A stretch of DNA of 64,000 nucleotides from Chitinophagaceae bacterium BSSC1 (GTDB taxonomy: Bacteria; Bacteroidota; Bacteroidia; Chitinophagales; Chitinophagaceae). The stretch lies in contig NKJC01000006.1 in NCBI GenBank assembly GCA_002256435.1, forward strand, positions 223,775 to 287,774. Direction: 5' to 3'. Made by a program: the position numbers and the translations under genes. Positions within the stretch are counted from its first letter, which is position 1; the number at the start of each line of letters is the position of its first letter. Shown one piece after another: positions 1-8,374 of this stretch. Under the pieces are notes generated by a model that had not been told where the DNA came from, searched no databases, and was given only the letters and a program-made list of their open reading frames with translations.

Positions 1-1995
1 CAAGTAGCCAGTGGATTGGCCATTGCTAGGATTACGGCCATTGGCAACGAAACAAAATTGGGTAAGATTGGAAAAAGTTTAGAATCTATTCAAGAAGAGA
101 AGACGCCACTAGAAAAACAGATAGCCAATTTTGTACAAAAAATGGTGATGGCAGGAGCGGTGATTTTTGGGATTGTGTGGCTCATAAATTATACTCATTC
201 AAAAGACGTTTTAGATAGCTTGCTTAAAGCGCTAACGCTGGCCATGAGCATATTGCCCGAAGAAATTCCAGTTGCTTTTACCACATTTATGGCATTGGGT
301 GCTTGGCGTTTAATGCAAATGGGCATTATTGTCAAACAAATGAAAACGGTTGAAACATTAGGTTCTGCAACGGTCATATGTACAGACAAAACAGGTACCA
401 TAACTCAAAACAAAATGAGTTTGGCTGGACTATACTGTTTAAAAGAAGCACAAACTTATTTGGGTGAAAATGAAATTGGGGCTAATGGAAAGGACCTCAT
501 TAGAACGGCTATGTGGGCAAGCGAGCCTATTCCATTTGACCCAATGGAAATTGCACTGCACCAGCGCTACCAGGATCTATATTCAAACGATGAACGGCCA
601 GATTTCCGAATGAAACATGAGTATCCCTTAGAAGGCAAACCTCCAATGATGACCCATATATTTGAAAACAAAAAGGGGGAGAGAATGATTGCCGCAAAAG
701 GGGCACCAGAAGCCATTATTGCCGTATCAAATTTGGGAGATACAGAGAAAGTTAAGGTTGAACAAGCCATCTTGAATTTTACCAAGGAGGGATACCGTGT
801 ATTGGCCGTTGCCCAATCTAATTTTGCAGAAGAAAATTTTCCGGAAAAGCAACAAGCTCTACCCTTTGTGTTTATTGGCTTGGTAGCTTTCTTTGACCCA
901 CCAAAGAAAAATATTGCTACTACACTTGCTCATTTTTACAAAGCAGGCATTAATGTAAAAATTGTAACAGGAGATAATGCTGCTACCACTTTATCCATTG
1001 CAAAACAAATTGGATTCAAAGGAGCTGATCAAGAAATAAGTGGTGATCAATTAATGAAATTGACAGACGATGTTTTAGAAAAACAAGTCCTGGAAACCCA
1101 AGTCTTTACACGAATGTTTCCAGAAGCCAAGCTTAGAATCATCAATGCTTTAAAAGAAAGTGGCCAGATTGTTGCCATGACTGGCGATGGTGTAAATGAT
1201 GGACCAGCCTTAAAAGCTGCACATATTGGTATTGCCATGGGCAAGAAAGGAACAGAAATTGCCAAACAAGCAGCATCTTTAATTTTAGTAGAAGACGATC
1301 TAGGAAAGATGGTAGATGCTATTGCCATGGGAAGGCGTATCTATACCAATTTAAAAAAAGCCATTCAATACATTATCTCCATTCATATTCCTATTGTGCT
1401 CACGGTGTTTTTACCATTGGCATTAGGATGGATTTATCCCAATATTTTCTCTCCGGTGCATATCATTTTCTTAGAGTTAATCATGGGACCAACCTGTTCT
1501 ATCATTTATGAAAATGAACCAATGGAACAACATAGTATGTCTGAAATGCCAAGAGAGATGAGTAATACTTTCTTTAATTGGAAGGAGCTCACAACAAGTA
1601 TTATTCAAGGGCTCATGATTACCGCCGGTTGCATGTTTACTTATTTATGGGCTGTTAAAAATGGCGCAGATGAACCAAGTACCAGAACCATGGTTTTTCT
1701 TACATTAATCAGCGCCAATATATTTTTAACTTTAGTAAACAGATCATTCTACTATTCCATTCTAACAACACTAGGATTCAAGAATAATTTGGTTGTTTGG
1801 ATCATTGGAATCACTATTGCAATTACTGTTGCGCTAATATACATTCCTGTTCTAAGTCAATTTTTTGAATTCCAAGTTTTGGATAGTAATCATACACTAA
1901 TAGCAGGATTAGTAGGCTTTGTTGCAGTTATTTGGTTTGAACTTGTGAAATGGTATCAGCGTTTAAACAGTCAAAAAAATAAGATTAAGGAATAA
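1..1995 (+). CDS. P-type cation-transporting ATPase, 5' end cut by window
   Basis: This is an ion-pumping ATPase of the inner membrane. The reading frame is open from base 1, and the family's actuator and first membrane segments are missing, so the true start lies left of the window. An internal TTG at 16 is not a credible start. The M4 motif PEEIP is followed by the phosphorylation motif DKTGT (bases 385-399), the nucleotide-binding KGAPE, the hinge TGDGVND (about 1180-1200), and hydrophobic segments of a six-helix C-terminal bundle. The overall pattern is that of the P2/SERCA-like group rather than the CPx heavy-metal group, since no CPC or CPH motif is seen in M4. The transported ion cannot be read from the sequence; Ca2+ or another light cation is an inference. 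Confidence 0.9.
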   Translation, partial: QVASGLAIARITAIGNETKLGKIGKSLESIQEEKTPLEKQIANFVQKMVMAGAVIFGIVWLINYTHSKDVLDSLLKALTLAMSILPEEIPVAFTTFMALGAWRLMQMGIIVKQMKTVETLGSATVICTDKTGTITQNKMSLAGLYCLKEAQTYLGENEIGANGKDLIRTAMWASEPIPFDPMEIALHQRYQDLYSNDERPDFRMKHEYPLEGKPPMMTHIFENKKGERMIAAKGAPEAIIAVSNLGDTEKVKVEQAILNFTKEGYRVLAVAQSNFAEENFPEKQQALPFVFIGLVAFFDPPKKNIATTLAHFYKAGINVKIVTGDNAATTLSIAKQIGFKGADQEISGDQLMKLTDDVLEKQVLETQVFTRMFPEAKLRIINALKESGQIVAMTGDGVNDGPALKAAHIGIAMGKKGTEIAKQAASLILVEDDLGKMVDAIAMGRRIYTNLKKAIQYIISIHIPIVLTVFLPLALGWIYPNIFSPVHIIFLELIMGPTCSIIYENEPMEQHSMSEMPREMSNTFFNWKELTTSIIQGLMITAGCMFTYLWAVKNGADEPSTRTMVFLTLISANIFLTLVNRSFYYSILTTLGFKNNLVVWIIGITIAITVALIYIPVLSQFFEFQVLDSNHTLIAGLVGFVAVIWFELVKWYQRLNSQKNKIKE

Positions 1996-2070
1996 TTTCA
2001 AACGTTTTCGGGGTATAAATAGCAAGAGCAAAGCGATAAAAAATCAGGACCTTTAACAAAAAATCTTGCC

Positions 2071-4155
2071 ATGCGATGCTATTATCCCAAAGCTGGAATC
2101 TTGACCTTAATATTGTTGGTTAGTCAATATTTGTCAGCTCAAAAAAATCTTGTTAGTTTCTCCCCTAATCATCAAATTGCTTTGACGGTTTCCCTAGACA
2201 CAAAAGGGCAATGCAGCTATAGTAGTAATTTTCAAGGCAAGCCAATTATAAATCCATCAAGCCTTGGGTTTATCTTAGCTACTCCTGCAATTAACCTGAA
2301 TCGCTTTCAATTGGTTTCAGTAGATAGTAGTTTAACTGACAATACATGGAAACCAATTTGGGGTGAGCAATCACAGATAAGAAATCATTATCGCGAGTTA
2401 AAACTAGGTTTAAAGGATCTTGGAAAATCCGGCATACTAATCAATCTTATTTTTCGTGTGTTTGATGATGGCATTGGATTTAGATATGAGTTTCCAAAAC
2501 AAGATGGGCTAAACTATTTTGTTGTTGCTGAGGAAAACACCCATTTTGGATTAACAGGCAACCATGATGCTTTTTGGATTCCAGGTGACTATGATAGCAA
2601 TGAATATGCGTACACCATAAGTAAATTGTCAGAAATAGACGCCATAGCTGTTGCAAAAAAAGAAAAAGACATTGCGGTTACAAGTTTGATTGGGCCCACT
2701 GCCGTTCAAACACCCCTGATGTTAAAATCGGCATCGGGAATTTATTTAAATATTCACGAGGCCGCATTGATCAATTATCCCGCCATGAACTTGGTTCTTG
2801 ATAAATCAACCATGCAATTTAGGTCTCAGTTGGTTCCTGATGCAGTTGGAAATAAAGCCTATTTACAAGCTCCTTTTCAAACACCTTGGAGAACCATTGT
2901 GGTAAGCAATAAAGCCACCCAAATTCTTGCTTCAAAATTGATACTCAATTTAAATGAACCAAGTAAAATGCAAGATCCAAGCTGGATTAAACCACAAAAA
3001 TTTGTAGGCATGTGGTGGGAAATGCATACAGGAAAAGCCACTTGGCAAAAAGAAGGTGGAAAACATGGCGCTACCACCGAAAGGGTAAAAACCTATATAG
3101 ACTTTGCTGCTGCAAATGGGTTTGATGGCGTTTTAGTAGAAGGCTGGAATGTGGGTTGGGAAGACTGGTTTGGGAATTGGAAAGAAAACGTCTTTGATTT
3201 TGTAACCCCCTATACTGACTATGATGTAAATGCTTTAACCAAATACGCACAATCTAAAAATGTGCGGATTATTATGCACCATGAAACATCTGGTGCTGCT
3301 ACCAATTATGAACGCTATATGGACACAGCTTATAGATTTATGGTGAATCATGGTATGAATACTGTAAAAACGGGCTATGTAGGAAAGATTATACCAAGGG
3401 GTGAACACCATGATGGGCAATGGATGGTCAATCACTATCTAAGGGCTGCTGAAAAAACCGCTTCTTATAAAATTATGATTGACGCACACGAACCGGTTCA
3501 TCCTACTGGCTTGCATAGAACTTATCCTAACTGGATGGCTAATGAAGCTGCTAGAGGCATGGAATTCAACAATGCTCCTACCCTAGGCATGTCTCCAGAC
3601 CATACTACCATCTTACCCTTTACACGGCTAATGGGCGGCCCTATGGACTTTACACCGGGGTTCTTTCATTTACAATTAAACCAGTTTGTTCCAGAAAGAA
3701 AAACAAGGGTTAGAACAACTTTATGCAAACAGCTGGCGCTTTATGTAACAATGTATAGTCCTTTGCAAATGGTCTCAGACCTACCAGAAAATTACCTGCA
3801 ACACCCCGATGCATTACAATTCATCAAAGACGTGGCTGTTGATTGGGACAAAACCATTATCCTTGATGCAGAACCTGGTGACTATATCAGCATTGCTAGA
3901 AAAGCAAAAGGAACTAACAATTGGTTTTTAGGAGCCATAACAGATGAAAATAGCCGAACCATGGACCTACAATTGGACTTTTTGGATGCCAATAGTACTT
4001 ATATAGCAACAATTTATAGAGACGCAGTAAATGCAGATTGGGAAAAGAATCCAGAAGCCTATACCATTGAAGAAAAACTGGTTAAACCAAATGATATATT
4101 AAAAGTCTTTTTGGCCAGAAGCGGGGGTGTAGCCATTAGTTTTAAAAAGAAATAA
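2071..4155 (+). CDS. GH97 alpha-glucosidase, inverting SusB type
   Basis: This is a 694-residue secreted glycoside hydrolase with a signal peptide ending near the SAQ at residues 22-24. An N-terminal beta-sandwich is followed by a (beta/alpha)8 barrel and a C-terminal beta domain, as in family GH97. Glu405 (in HHETS), Glu474 (in DAHEP), Glu492 (in NEAARG) and Glu498 (in MEF) have the same spacing (69, 18 and 6 residues) as SusB Glu439, Glu508, Glu526 and Glu532. These are the base, the calcium ligands and the acid of the inverting subgroup. The expected product is therefore a calcium-dependent alpha-glucosidase acting on maltooligosaccharides or similar glucans in the periplasm. There is no SusC/SusD pair beside it. 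A terminator follows at 4280. Confidence 0.93.
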   Translation: MRCYYPKAGILTLILLVSQYLSAQKNLVSFSPNHQIALTVSLDTKGQCSYSSNFQGKPIINPSSLGFILATPAINLNRFQLVSVDSSLTDNTWKPIWGEQSQIRNHYRELKLGLKDLGKSGILINLIFRVFDDGIGFRYEFPKQDGLNYFVVAEENTHFGLTGNHDAFWIPGDYDSNEYAYTISKLSEIDAIAVAKKEKDIAVTSLIGPTAVQTPLMLKSASGIYLNIHEAALINYPAMNLVLDKSTMQFRSQLVPDAVGNKAYLQAPFQTPWRTIVVSNKATQILASKLILNLNEPSKMQDPSWIKPQKFVGMWWEMHTGKATWQKEGGKHGATTERVKTYIDFAAANGFDGVLVEGWNVGWEDWFGNWKENVFDFVTPYTDYDVNALTKYAQSKNVRIIMHHETSGAATNYERYMDTAYRFMVNHGMNTVKTGYVGKIIPRGEHHDGQWMVNHYLRAAEKTASYKIMIDAHEPVHPTGLHRTYPNWMANEAARGMEFNNAPTLGMSPDHTTILPFTRLMGGPMDFTPGFFHLQLNQFVPERKTRVRTTLCKQLALYVTMYSPLQMVSDLPENYLQHPDALQFIKDVAVDWDKTIILDAEPGDYISIARKAKGTNNWFLGAITDENSRTMDLQLDFLDANSTYIATIYRDAVNADWEKNPEAYTIEEKLVKPNDILKVFLARSGGVAISFKKK

Positions 4156-4279
4156 AATGAGTAGTCCATTTTGAAATTGACGAAATTGTTGCACTAATTG
4201 CGGACTATCGTATCAAGCATTTTTAAGAAGCGCCCTATTTTTGTGTTGTATAAGTTTAGGGGCTTATATCTAAATAATC

Positions 4280-4310
4280 TGGCCGTGTTTCTACACTGGC
4301 CATTTTTTTT
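4280..4310 (+). terminator. Intrinsic terminator of the GH97 gene
   Basis: A hairpin with arms TGGCC-GTGT and ACAC-(bulged T)-GGCCA around a TTCT loop (4280-4302) is followed directly by eight T residues. It lies 125 bases after the GH97 stop on the plus strand. Confidence 0.75.
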
Positions 4311-4321
4311 GCCTCAACTGC

Positions 4322-4349
4322 AAAAAAAAAGCCACCCAAATTGGATGGC
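4322..4349 (-). terminator. Intrinsic terminator of the minus-strand signalling cluster
   Basis: Read on the minus strand, GCCATCC pairs with GGGTGGC (one G-T pair) around a five-base loop and is followed by nine T residues. On the plus strand this is an A run at 4322-4330 and the stem at 4331-4349. It lies 21 bases beyond the stop of the PAS protein ending at 4371. Confidence 0.75.
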
Positions 4350-4370
4350 CTGCTTTCTCATAGCAGTGTA

Positions 4371-4997
4371 TTAATTTCTAAAGACCTTACCCAATTTGAT
4401 TTCATTAGTCAGTCCTACAATAGAATGAATCTCGTTGTCAAGTTTTTCTGATTCCGCTTTTAACATACCTAACATTTCCATTAATTCTGCATCAATTACA
4501 GCACCTGCTTGCAATGAAAGTAATTCTGTTAGTCCTTTAATATTGGCTAAGGGCGCCCTAAAAAGATGCGATTGACGCCAAGCAATACTTTCCAATGCTT
4601 CTATATAGGCTACATTTTTCAATTCGTTTAACTTCTTTTCATGAATATCATTAAAAACAAAACTTACACCGCAAATGTTCTTGGCGTCATCAAAAACGGG
4701 AAAGAATCCAACACTATGCCAAACAAAAGTATTTCCGAGGGGTAGTTGCACTTCCAAATCAGATTTTTTACCTTCTAGTGCCATTTTAAAATAAAATAGG
4801 AATCGCTCAGAAGTACTTTCACAAAGACATTCATGGAAATTAATCCCCTCTATCACACGAATCTTGCGGTATGCCCTAATACGATGTTCTGCCATGGTAT
4901 TAAAGAACAATACCTTACAGTTTTTGTCAAGATAGACAACACTTTGTGTTGTACTATTGATCAGTGATTGCAAAGGATAATCCACAGCTAAATTCAT
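4371..4997 (-). CDS. PAS protein with a kinase dimerisation-like tail but no ATPase domain
   Basis: This soluble protein of 208 residues carries one PAS domain (about residues 8-130). A helical segment follows with the sequence QSHLFRAPLANIKG, a recognisable but altered version of the histidine-kinase H-box (SHELRTPL). It ends about 60 residues later. There are no N, G1, F or G2 boxes, so it cannot phosphorylate itself; phosphorylation in trans by another kinase, or a phosphatase or dimerisation role, is possible. Its C-terminal 130 residues resemble those of the larger neighbour at 5135, which suggests duplication. It is the last gene before a terminator at 4322. Confidence 0.75.
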   Translation of the reverse strand: MNLAVDYPLQSLINSTTQSVVYLDKNCKVLFFNTMAEHRIRAYRKIRVIEGINFHECLCESTSERFLFYFKMALEGKKSDLEVQLPLGNTFVWHSVGFFPVFDDAKNICGVSFVFNDIHEKKLNELKNVAYIEALESIAWRQSHLFRAPLANIKGLTELLSLQAGAVIDAELMEMLGMLKAESEKLDNEIHSIVGLTNEIKLGKVFRN

Positions 4998-5134
4998 CCT
5001 GAAAAGGTTTGAATGATTGAAAAAAAAGCGTGCGGATTAAAGAGAGGCGAGCACAAGATTCTATGCTAGTGTGAAAGTACATTGAATATTCAGGCCTTGA
5101 TAGCTGTTCCAAGTCAGAATACAAGAGTTATTCA

Positions 5135-6361
5135 TCAACTATCCATCTTTAAAATGTCAATTTTTGAGGACAACCTACTTGAGTATTGCACAATTTTGTG
5201 TATTTCTTGGTCCATTTTCTCCGTTTCTGCAGTAATCATGCTTAATAAATGCTTGGTTTCGGCACTTAATTGTCTTTCTGGGTTTCGCAATAATAACTTT
5301 GAAAGACCAATGATATTGGCAACAGGTGCCCTTAATAAGTGTGATTGTTTCCAAGCAATTTTTTCTAACTCAGAAACATAGGCTTCATTTTTTAGAGCGG
5401 CCTGTTTTTTCTCTTGAATATTACTTGCTATAAACGAAACACCCAAAATTGTAGATTTCTCATTTACAACAGGAAAAAAACCAAAATAATACCAAACCAA
5501 TTTACCCTCAAGAACAATCTGCCATTCCATTTCACTGATTTGCAAATTCATGGCTTTTTGAAAACAGTCATGAAACCTATCTTCCATACCTACAAACAAA
5601 AACTGCTCAAAATCATCACCCACACAAACCTCTTTACCCGTCCTTTTCAATAAACTATCTTTTCCAAGTTTATTAAAGTATAACACTTTACCCTTTTTAC
5701 TCAAATAATAAATACTTTCCCTGGTACTATTGATTAGGGACCTTAGGTTATAGTCTTGCTTTTCTAACTCAATAAAAGAATCTTGCAATTTTTTCTCTAA
5801 TGGCATATAGTTAAAAAGAATCACCACCAAAAAAGCTACAACTGTAAGCAGTGCAAGCGCTATTTGTAACTTATAGATGAACAGGTATTTAGATTGGGTG
5901 TCTTGAAAAAAATCATCTGCTATTCTCTCTAAACAAGTTTCAATAAGTATATGCAAATCTAAAAATGACTGAACACTTGAAACCTTTTTGCTCACCTTTG
6001 ACTTTAATACAATTAGACTGTCCCTCAATTTAACCATCTTTTTCTTGAGTTTCAGGTTTTCCATGTCATGAAGACCTAGTTCTTCATCTCCATCAATTAA
6101 AGCATTATTGATTTTTTCTAATTTAGAAAACTCAAAAAGAATTTGATTAAACTTAACTGAATCTTTATCGTTTGAAACCCTATGGTTACCAATTCTGTTC
6201 AGGATTAATTGTTCCTTACCTAATAAATTAATAATCTTAGCATTATCCATCTTAAGGTGCTGAACACGTTGCATGAAAACCAGATTGCCAAAAATCACAA
6301 AGACTGTAATGGCAACTAATAAAAGGTATTTGATTTTCACAGCTCTAGAGAGCAATTTCAT
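5135..6361 (-). CDS. Membrane PAS sensor with PilJ-like input and no ATPase domain
   Basis: This is a 408-residue membrane sensor. The longest frame begins at 6403, but a hairpin spans that point, and the ATG at 6361 directly precedes a positively charged segment and the first membrane helix, so 6361 is preferred. The order is TM1, an extracytoplasmic helical region whose NLLGKEQLILNRI resembles the PilJ/type IV pili sensor motif, TM2, a short coiled linker, a PAS domain and a helical tail with QSHLLRAPVANIIG. The tail is an H-box variant that retains its His. The protein stops about 55 residues after the H-box with no catalytic domain. It is paralogous to the 4371 gene in its C-terminal half. 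A partner kinase in the same cluster could act on it; that is inference. Confidence 0.75.
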   Translation of the reverse strand: MKLLSRAVKIKYLLLVAITVFVIFGNLVFMQRVQHLKMDNAKIINLLGKEQLILNRIGNHRVSNDKDSVKFNQILFEFSKLEKINNALIDGDEELGLHDMENLKLKKKMVKLRDSLIVLKSKVSKKVSSVQSFLDLHILIETCLERIADDFFQDTQSKYLFIYKLQIALALLTVVAFLVVILFNYMPLEKKLQDSFIELEKQDYNLRSLINSTRESIYYLSKKGKVLYFNKLGKDSLLKRTGKEVCVGDDFEQFLFVGMEDRFHDCFQKAMNLQISEMEWQIVLEGKLVWYYFGFFPVVNEKSTILGVSFIASNIQEKKQAALKNEAYVSELEKIAWKQSHLLRAPVANIIGLSKLLLRNPERQLSAETKHLLSMITAETEKMDQEIHKIVQYSSRLSSKIDILKMDS

Positions 6362-6385
6362 GACATTAGGGATTTCAAATAAAAT

Positions 6386-6418
6386 AATAAGCGTTCCTTT
6401 CAACTAGGAACACTTATT
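6386..6418 (-). promoter_or_regulatory. Leader hairpin upstream of the membrane PAS sensor
   Basis: The arms AATAAG-c-GTTCC and GGAAC-a-CTTATT (6386-6397 and 6407-6418) form an 11-pair stem with one mismatch around a nine-base loop. It lies 25 bases upstream of the chosen start at 6361. A weak T-rich stretch follows on the minus strand, so it could be a partial terminator after the receiver-AraC gene or a leader structure. Confidence 0.4.
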
Positions 6419-6424
6419 ATTAAT

Positions 6425-6437
6425 CCGGGGGGAGATT
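6425..6437 (-). repeat. Leader motif shared with the papain-like peptidase gene, copy 1
   Basis: The 13-mer AATCTCCCCCCGG (minus strand) lies 64 bases upstream of the sensor start at 6361. An identical copy lies 56 bases upstream of the peptidase start at 12041. Function unknown. Confidence 0.4.
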
Positions 6438-6523
6438 ATGTCAAATTTAAGACTAGGAAAACAAAAGGATTGTCACTTAATGACCTAAAAACAAAACAAA
6501 TTCAGCAGAATCAAGGATAAATG

Positions 6524-7276
6524 TTATTTCTTAGTGTATTGCAAAGGACTTGTACCATATTTTTCCTTAAAACATTTACAGAAATACGAAACAGAATTAA
6601 AACCAAGTATATAGGCAATGTCTTTAACAGACCCCATATTTTGCCTGAGCATTATTTCTGCCTTTGCCAACTTGTAGGAAAGCATGAATTTACGCGGACT
6701 TTTTCCATAGATTTTTTTCATCCAACGCTCTAAAGTAGATACACTCATTAGCATTTTGCTAGCAATCTCCTCTACACTTATATTGGCATTGTCTGAGAAA
6801 TCTTCCATGATGGCAGAAATCTGCTTTTTGAAATTATTCACAGGTGAATCGGCTTGATAATTTAAATTAGTCAATTCGCTTTTCTCAATAGTTGCCTGTT
6901 TTTGTTTGTGAACTGCTACTTGATTCCTAATCTTCAAAAACAGATTATTAGATTTAAACGGCTTTACTATATAATCATTAGCACCTAATTCAAGACCTTC
7001 CGTAATCTTGTCTTCACTATTAATGGCACTCATTAGAATTACCGGAATAGCAGCTAGAGCTTCATTATTTTTCAACAATCTAAGAATGGAAAAACCATCC
7101 AATGGAAAAGGCAACATAATGTCTAACAAAATCAGATCAGGAATCTTTACTTCTAGATACTCTATTAATTTAGATCCATTTTCTAAGGCAGTAATGCCAA
7201 ATTCATTTCCTAACAATTCCACCAATGCTTCCCGCAACTGTTCATTGTCTTCAACAATACAAACTGTAGGTTTCAT
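6524..7276 (-). CDS. Response regulator, receiver plus AraC-type DNA-binding domain
   Basis: This is a 250-residue cytoplasmic transcription regulator. The receiver domain (residues 3-120) has the acidic pair near residues 9-10, the phospho-acceptor Asp52 in LLDIML and Lys105 in VKPF. After a linker, two helix-turn-helix units of the AraC/XylS type fill residues 150-250, ending in the characteristic GFNSVSYFCKCFKEKYGTSP signature. It lies seven bases downstream of the receiver-kinase hybrid and upstream of the membrane PAS sensor. It is the only gene of the cluster with a DNA-binding output, so it is the likely transcriptional end point. Target genes cannot be inferred from the sequence. Confidence 0.92.
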   Translation of the reverse strand: MKPTVCIVEDNEQLREALVELLGNEFGITALENGSKLIEYLEVKIPDLILLDIMLPFPLDGFSILRLLKNNEALAAIPVILMSAINSEDKITEGLELGANDYIVKPFKSNNLFLKIRNQVAVHKQKQATIEKSELTNLNYQADSPVNNFKKQISAIMEDFSDNANISVEEIASKMLMSVSTLERWMKKIYGKSPRKFMLSYKLAKAEIMLRQNMGSVKDIAYILGFNSVSYFCKCFKEKYGTSPLQYTKK

Positions 7277-7283
7277 AGCAATC

Positions 7284-8372
7284 TTATTTATTTGCTGTTT
7301 TTAAATCAAATACCACTGTAACAATTCCATTTAACCCGGCCTGAAAACTCACATTTCCACCCATTTTATTTGTTAACTCATGTACAAATGAAAGACCAAT
7401 TTCTAATTGTTCTGCATCCATTTTTTGCAAAAAATTTGTTGCAATTTTTGAGGACAATTCCAGAACATTAGCGGTTTTACATACATTTGAAATGGCAAGC
7501 CTAAATGATCCTTTTACATTTTTTATATCTACCAATACTTCTGTTCCTTTTTGTGAAAACTTCAAAGCATTATCCAATAATTCAAAAAAGAGACATCCTG
7601 TTTCATCTGGATATTGTAAAGCTTGAGATAGTTCAATTGAAGTGTTTAAATCATCCAAACGCTGATAAAACAAGGCTCTTGATCTAGCCATTTCCAAAAA
7701 TGTTTCTCCCGCCATATCTAATCTTGATAGCCCAGGTATGCTTTGAGATACTCCAGCGGATGGAGTTAGTGTAAGCGAATAGAAATCCTTTAGCCTTCTG
7801 AAGGAATCTTGCATGGTATCACTACAATGCTTTAAATATTTGATATACTGCAATAACTTCTTATCCTGTTTTTCTTCAGATTCCTTCTTTAAAATATCAG
7901 TCAAAAAACGAACGTCTTTCATGGGACGGCTCATTTGAATATCTAGTAAGGAAAGGAAATTGGCATTGAGCGATTCCATGTTTTTAAGCTTGTCTGCCAT
8001 CAAGCCAAATTTCCCAAGTCTTGTTTGGATGGTGCTTAGTAAGTCTTTGAATTTATAGGGTTTGAAAACATAATCATCCGCACCCATATTCATCACAATT
8101 CTAAGGTCTTCATATTGGGCTTTTGCGGTAAGGATAATAAATGGAACAGTTGCTAGTTCTGTCATTTTAATGGCTTTGAGTACTTCTACCCCATCCATTA
8201 CAGGCATCATCATATCACAAATAATCAAATCAGGTTTTTCTACCATGGCCATTTGCATCCCAATCATGCCATTCTCTGCTACAACCACCTTGTATTGACT
8301 ATATTCCAGAAATTCCTGTAAGGATTCTCTAATTTGAACATCGTCTTCTATCACTAGTATTTTCTCGTGCAT
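7284..8372 (-). CDS. Receiver fused to a degenerate histidine-kinase core
   Basis: This is a 362-residue protein. Residues 4-120 form a complete receiver (acidic residues 10-11, phospho-acceptor Asp53 in ICDMMMP, Thr82, Lys104). The rest has the layout of a kinase core. At the place of the H-box it reads LDIQMSRPMKDV, with Gln where the phospho-accepting His should be. The N-box-like FFELLDNALKFS is present, but the DxGxG (G1) and GxGLGL (G2) boxes are not recognisable. It is therefore probably not an active kinase; a receiver-controlled scaffold or phosphatase is more likely (inference). It lies two bases downstream of the PAS kinase at 8375, which suggests coupled translation. Confidence 0.8.
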   Translation of the reverse strand: MHEKILVIEDDVQIRESLQEFLEYSQYKVVVAENGMIGMQMAMVEKPDLIICDMMMPVMDGVEVLKAIKMTELATVPFIILTAKAQYEDLRIVMNMGADDYVFKPYKFKDLLSTIQTRLGKFGLMADKLKNMESLNANFLSLLDIQMSRPMKDVRFLTDILKKESEEKQDKKLLQYIKYLKHCSDTMQDSFRRLKDFYSLTLTPSAGVSQSIPGLSRLDMAGETFLEMARSRALFYQRLDDLNTSIELSQALQYPDETGCLFFELLDNALKFSQKGTEVLVDIKNVKGSFRLAISNVCKTANVLELSSKIATNFLQKMDAEQLEIGLSFVHELTNKMGGNVSFQAGLNGIVTVVFDLKTANK

Positions 8373-8374
8373 GC

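Noticed and set aside
5082..5381. 99-codon plus-strand frame at the end of the membrane PAS sensor
   Set aside because: It is a shadow of the sensor's own coding sequence, with no signal or domain.
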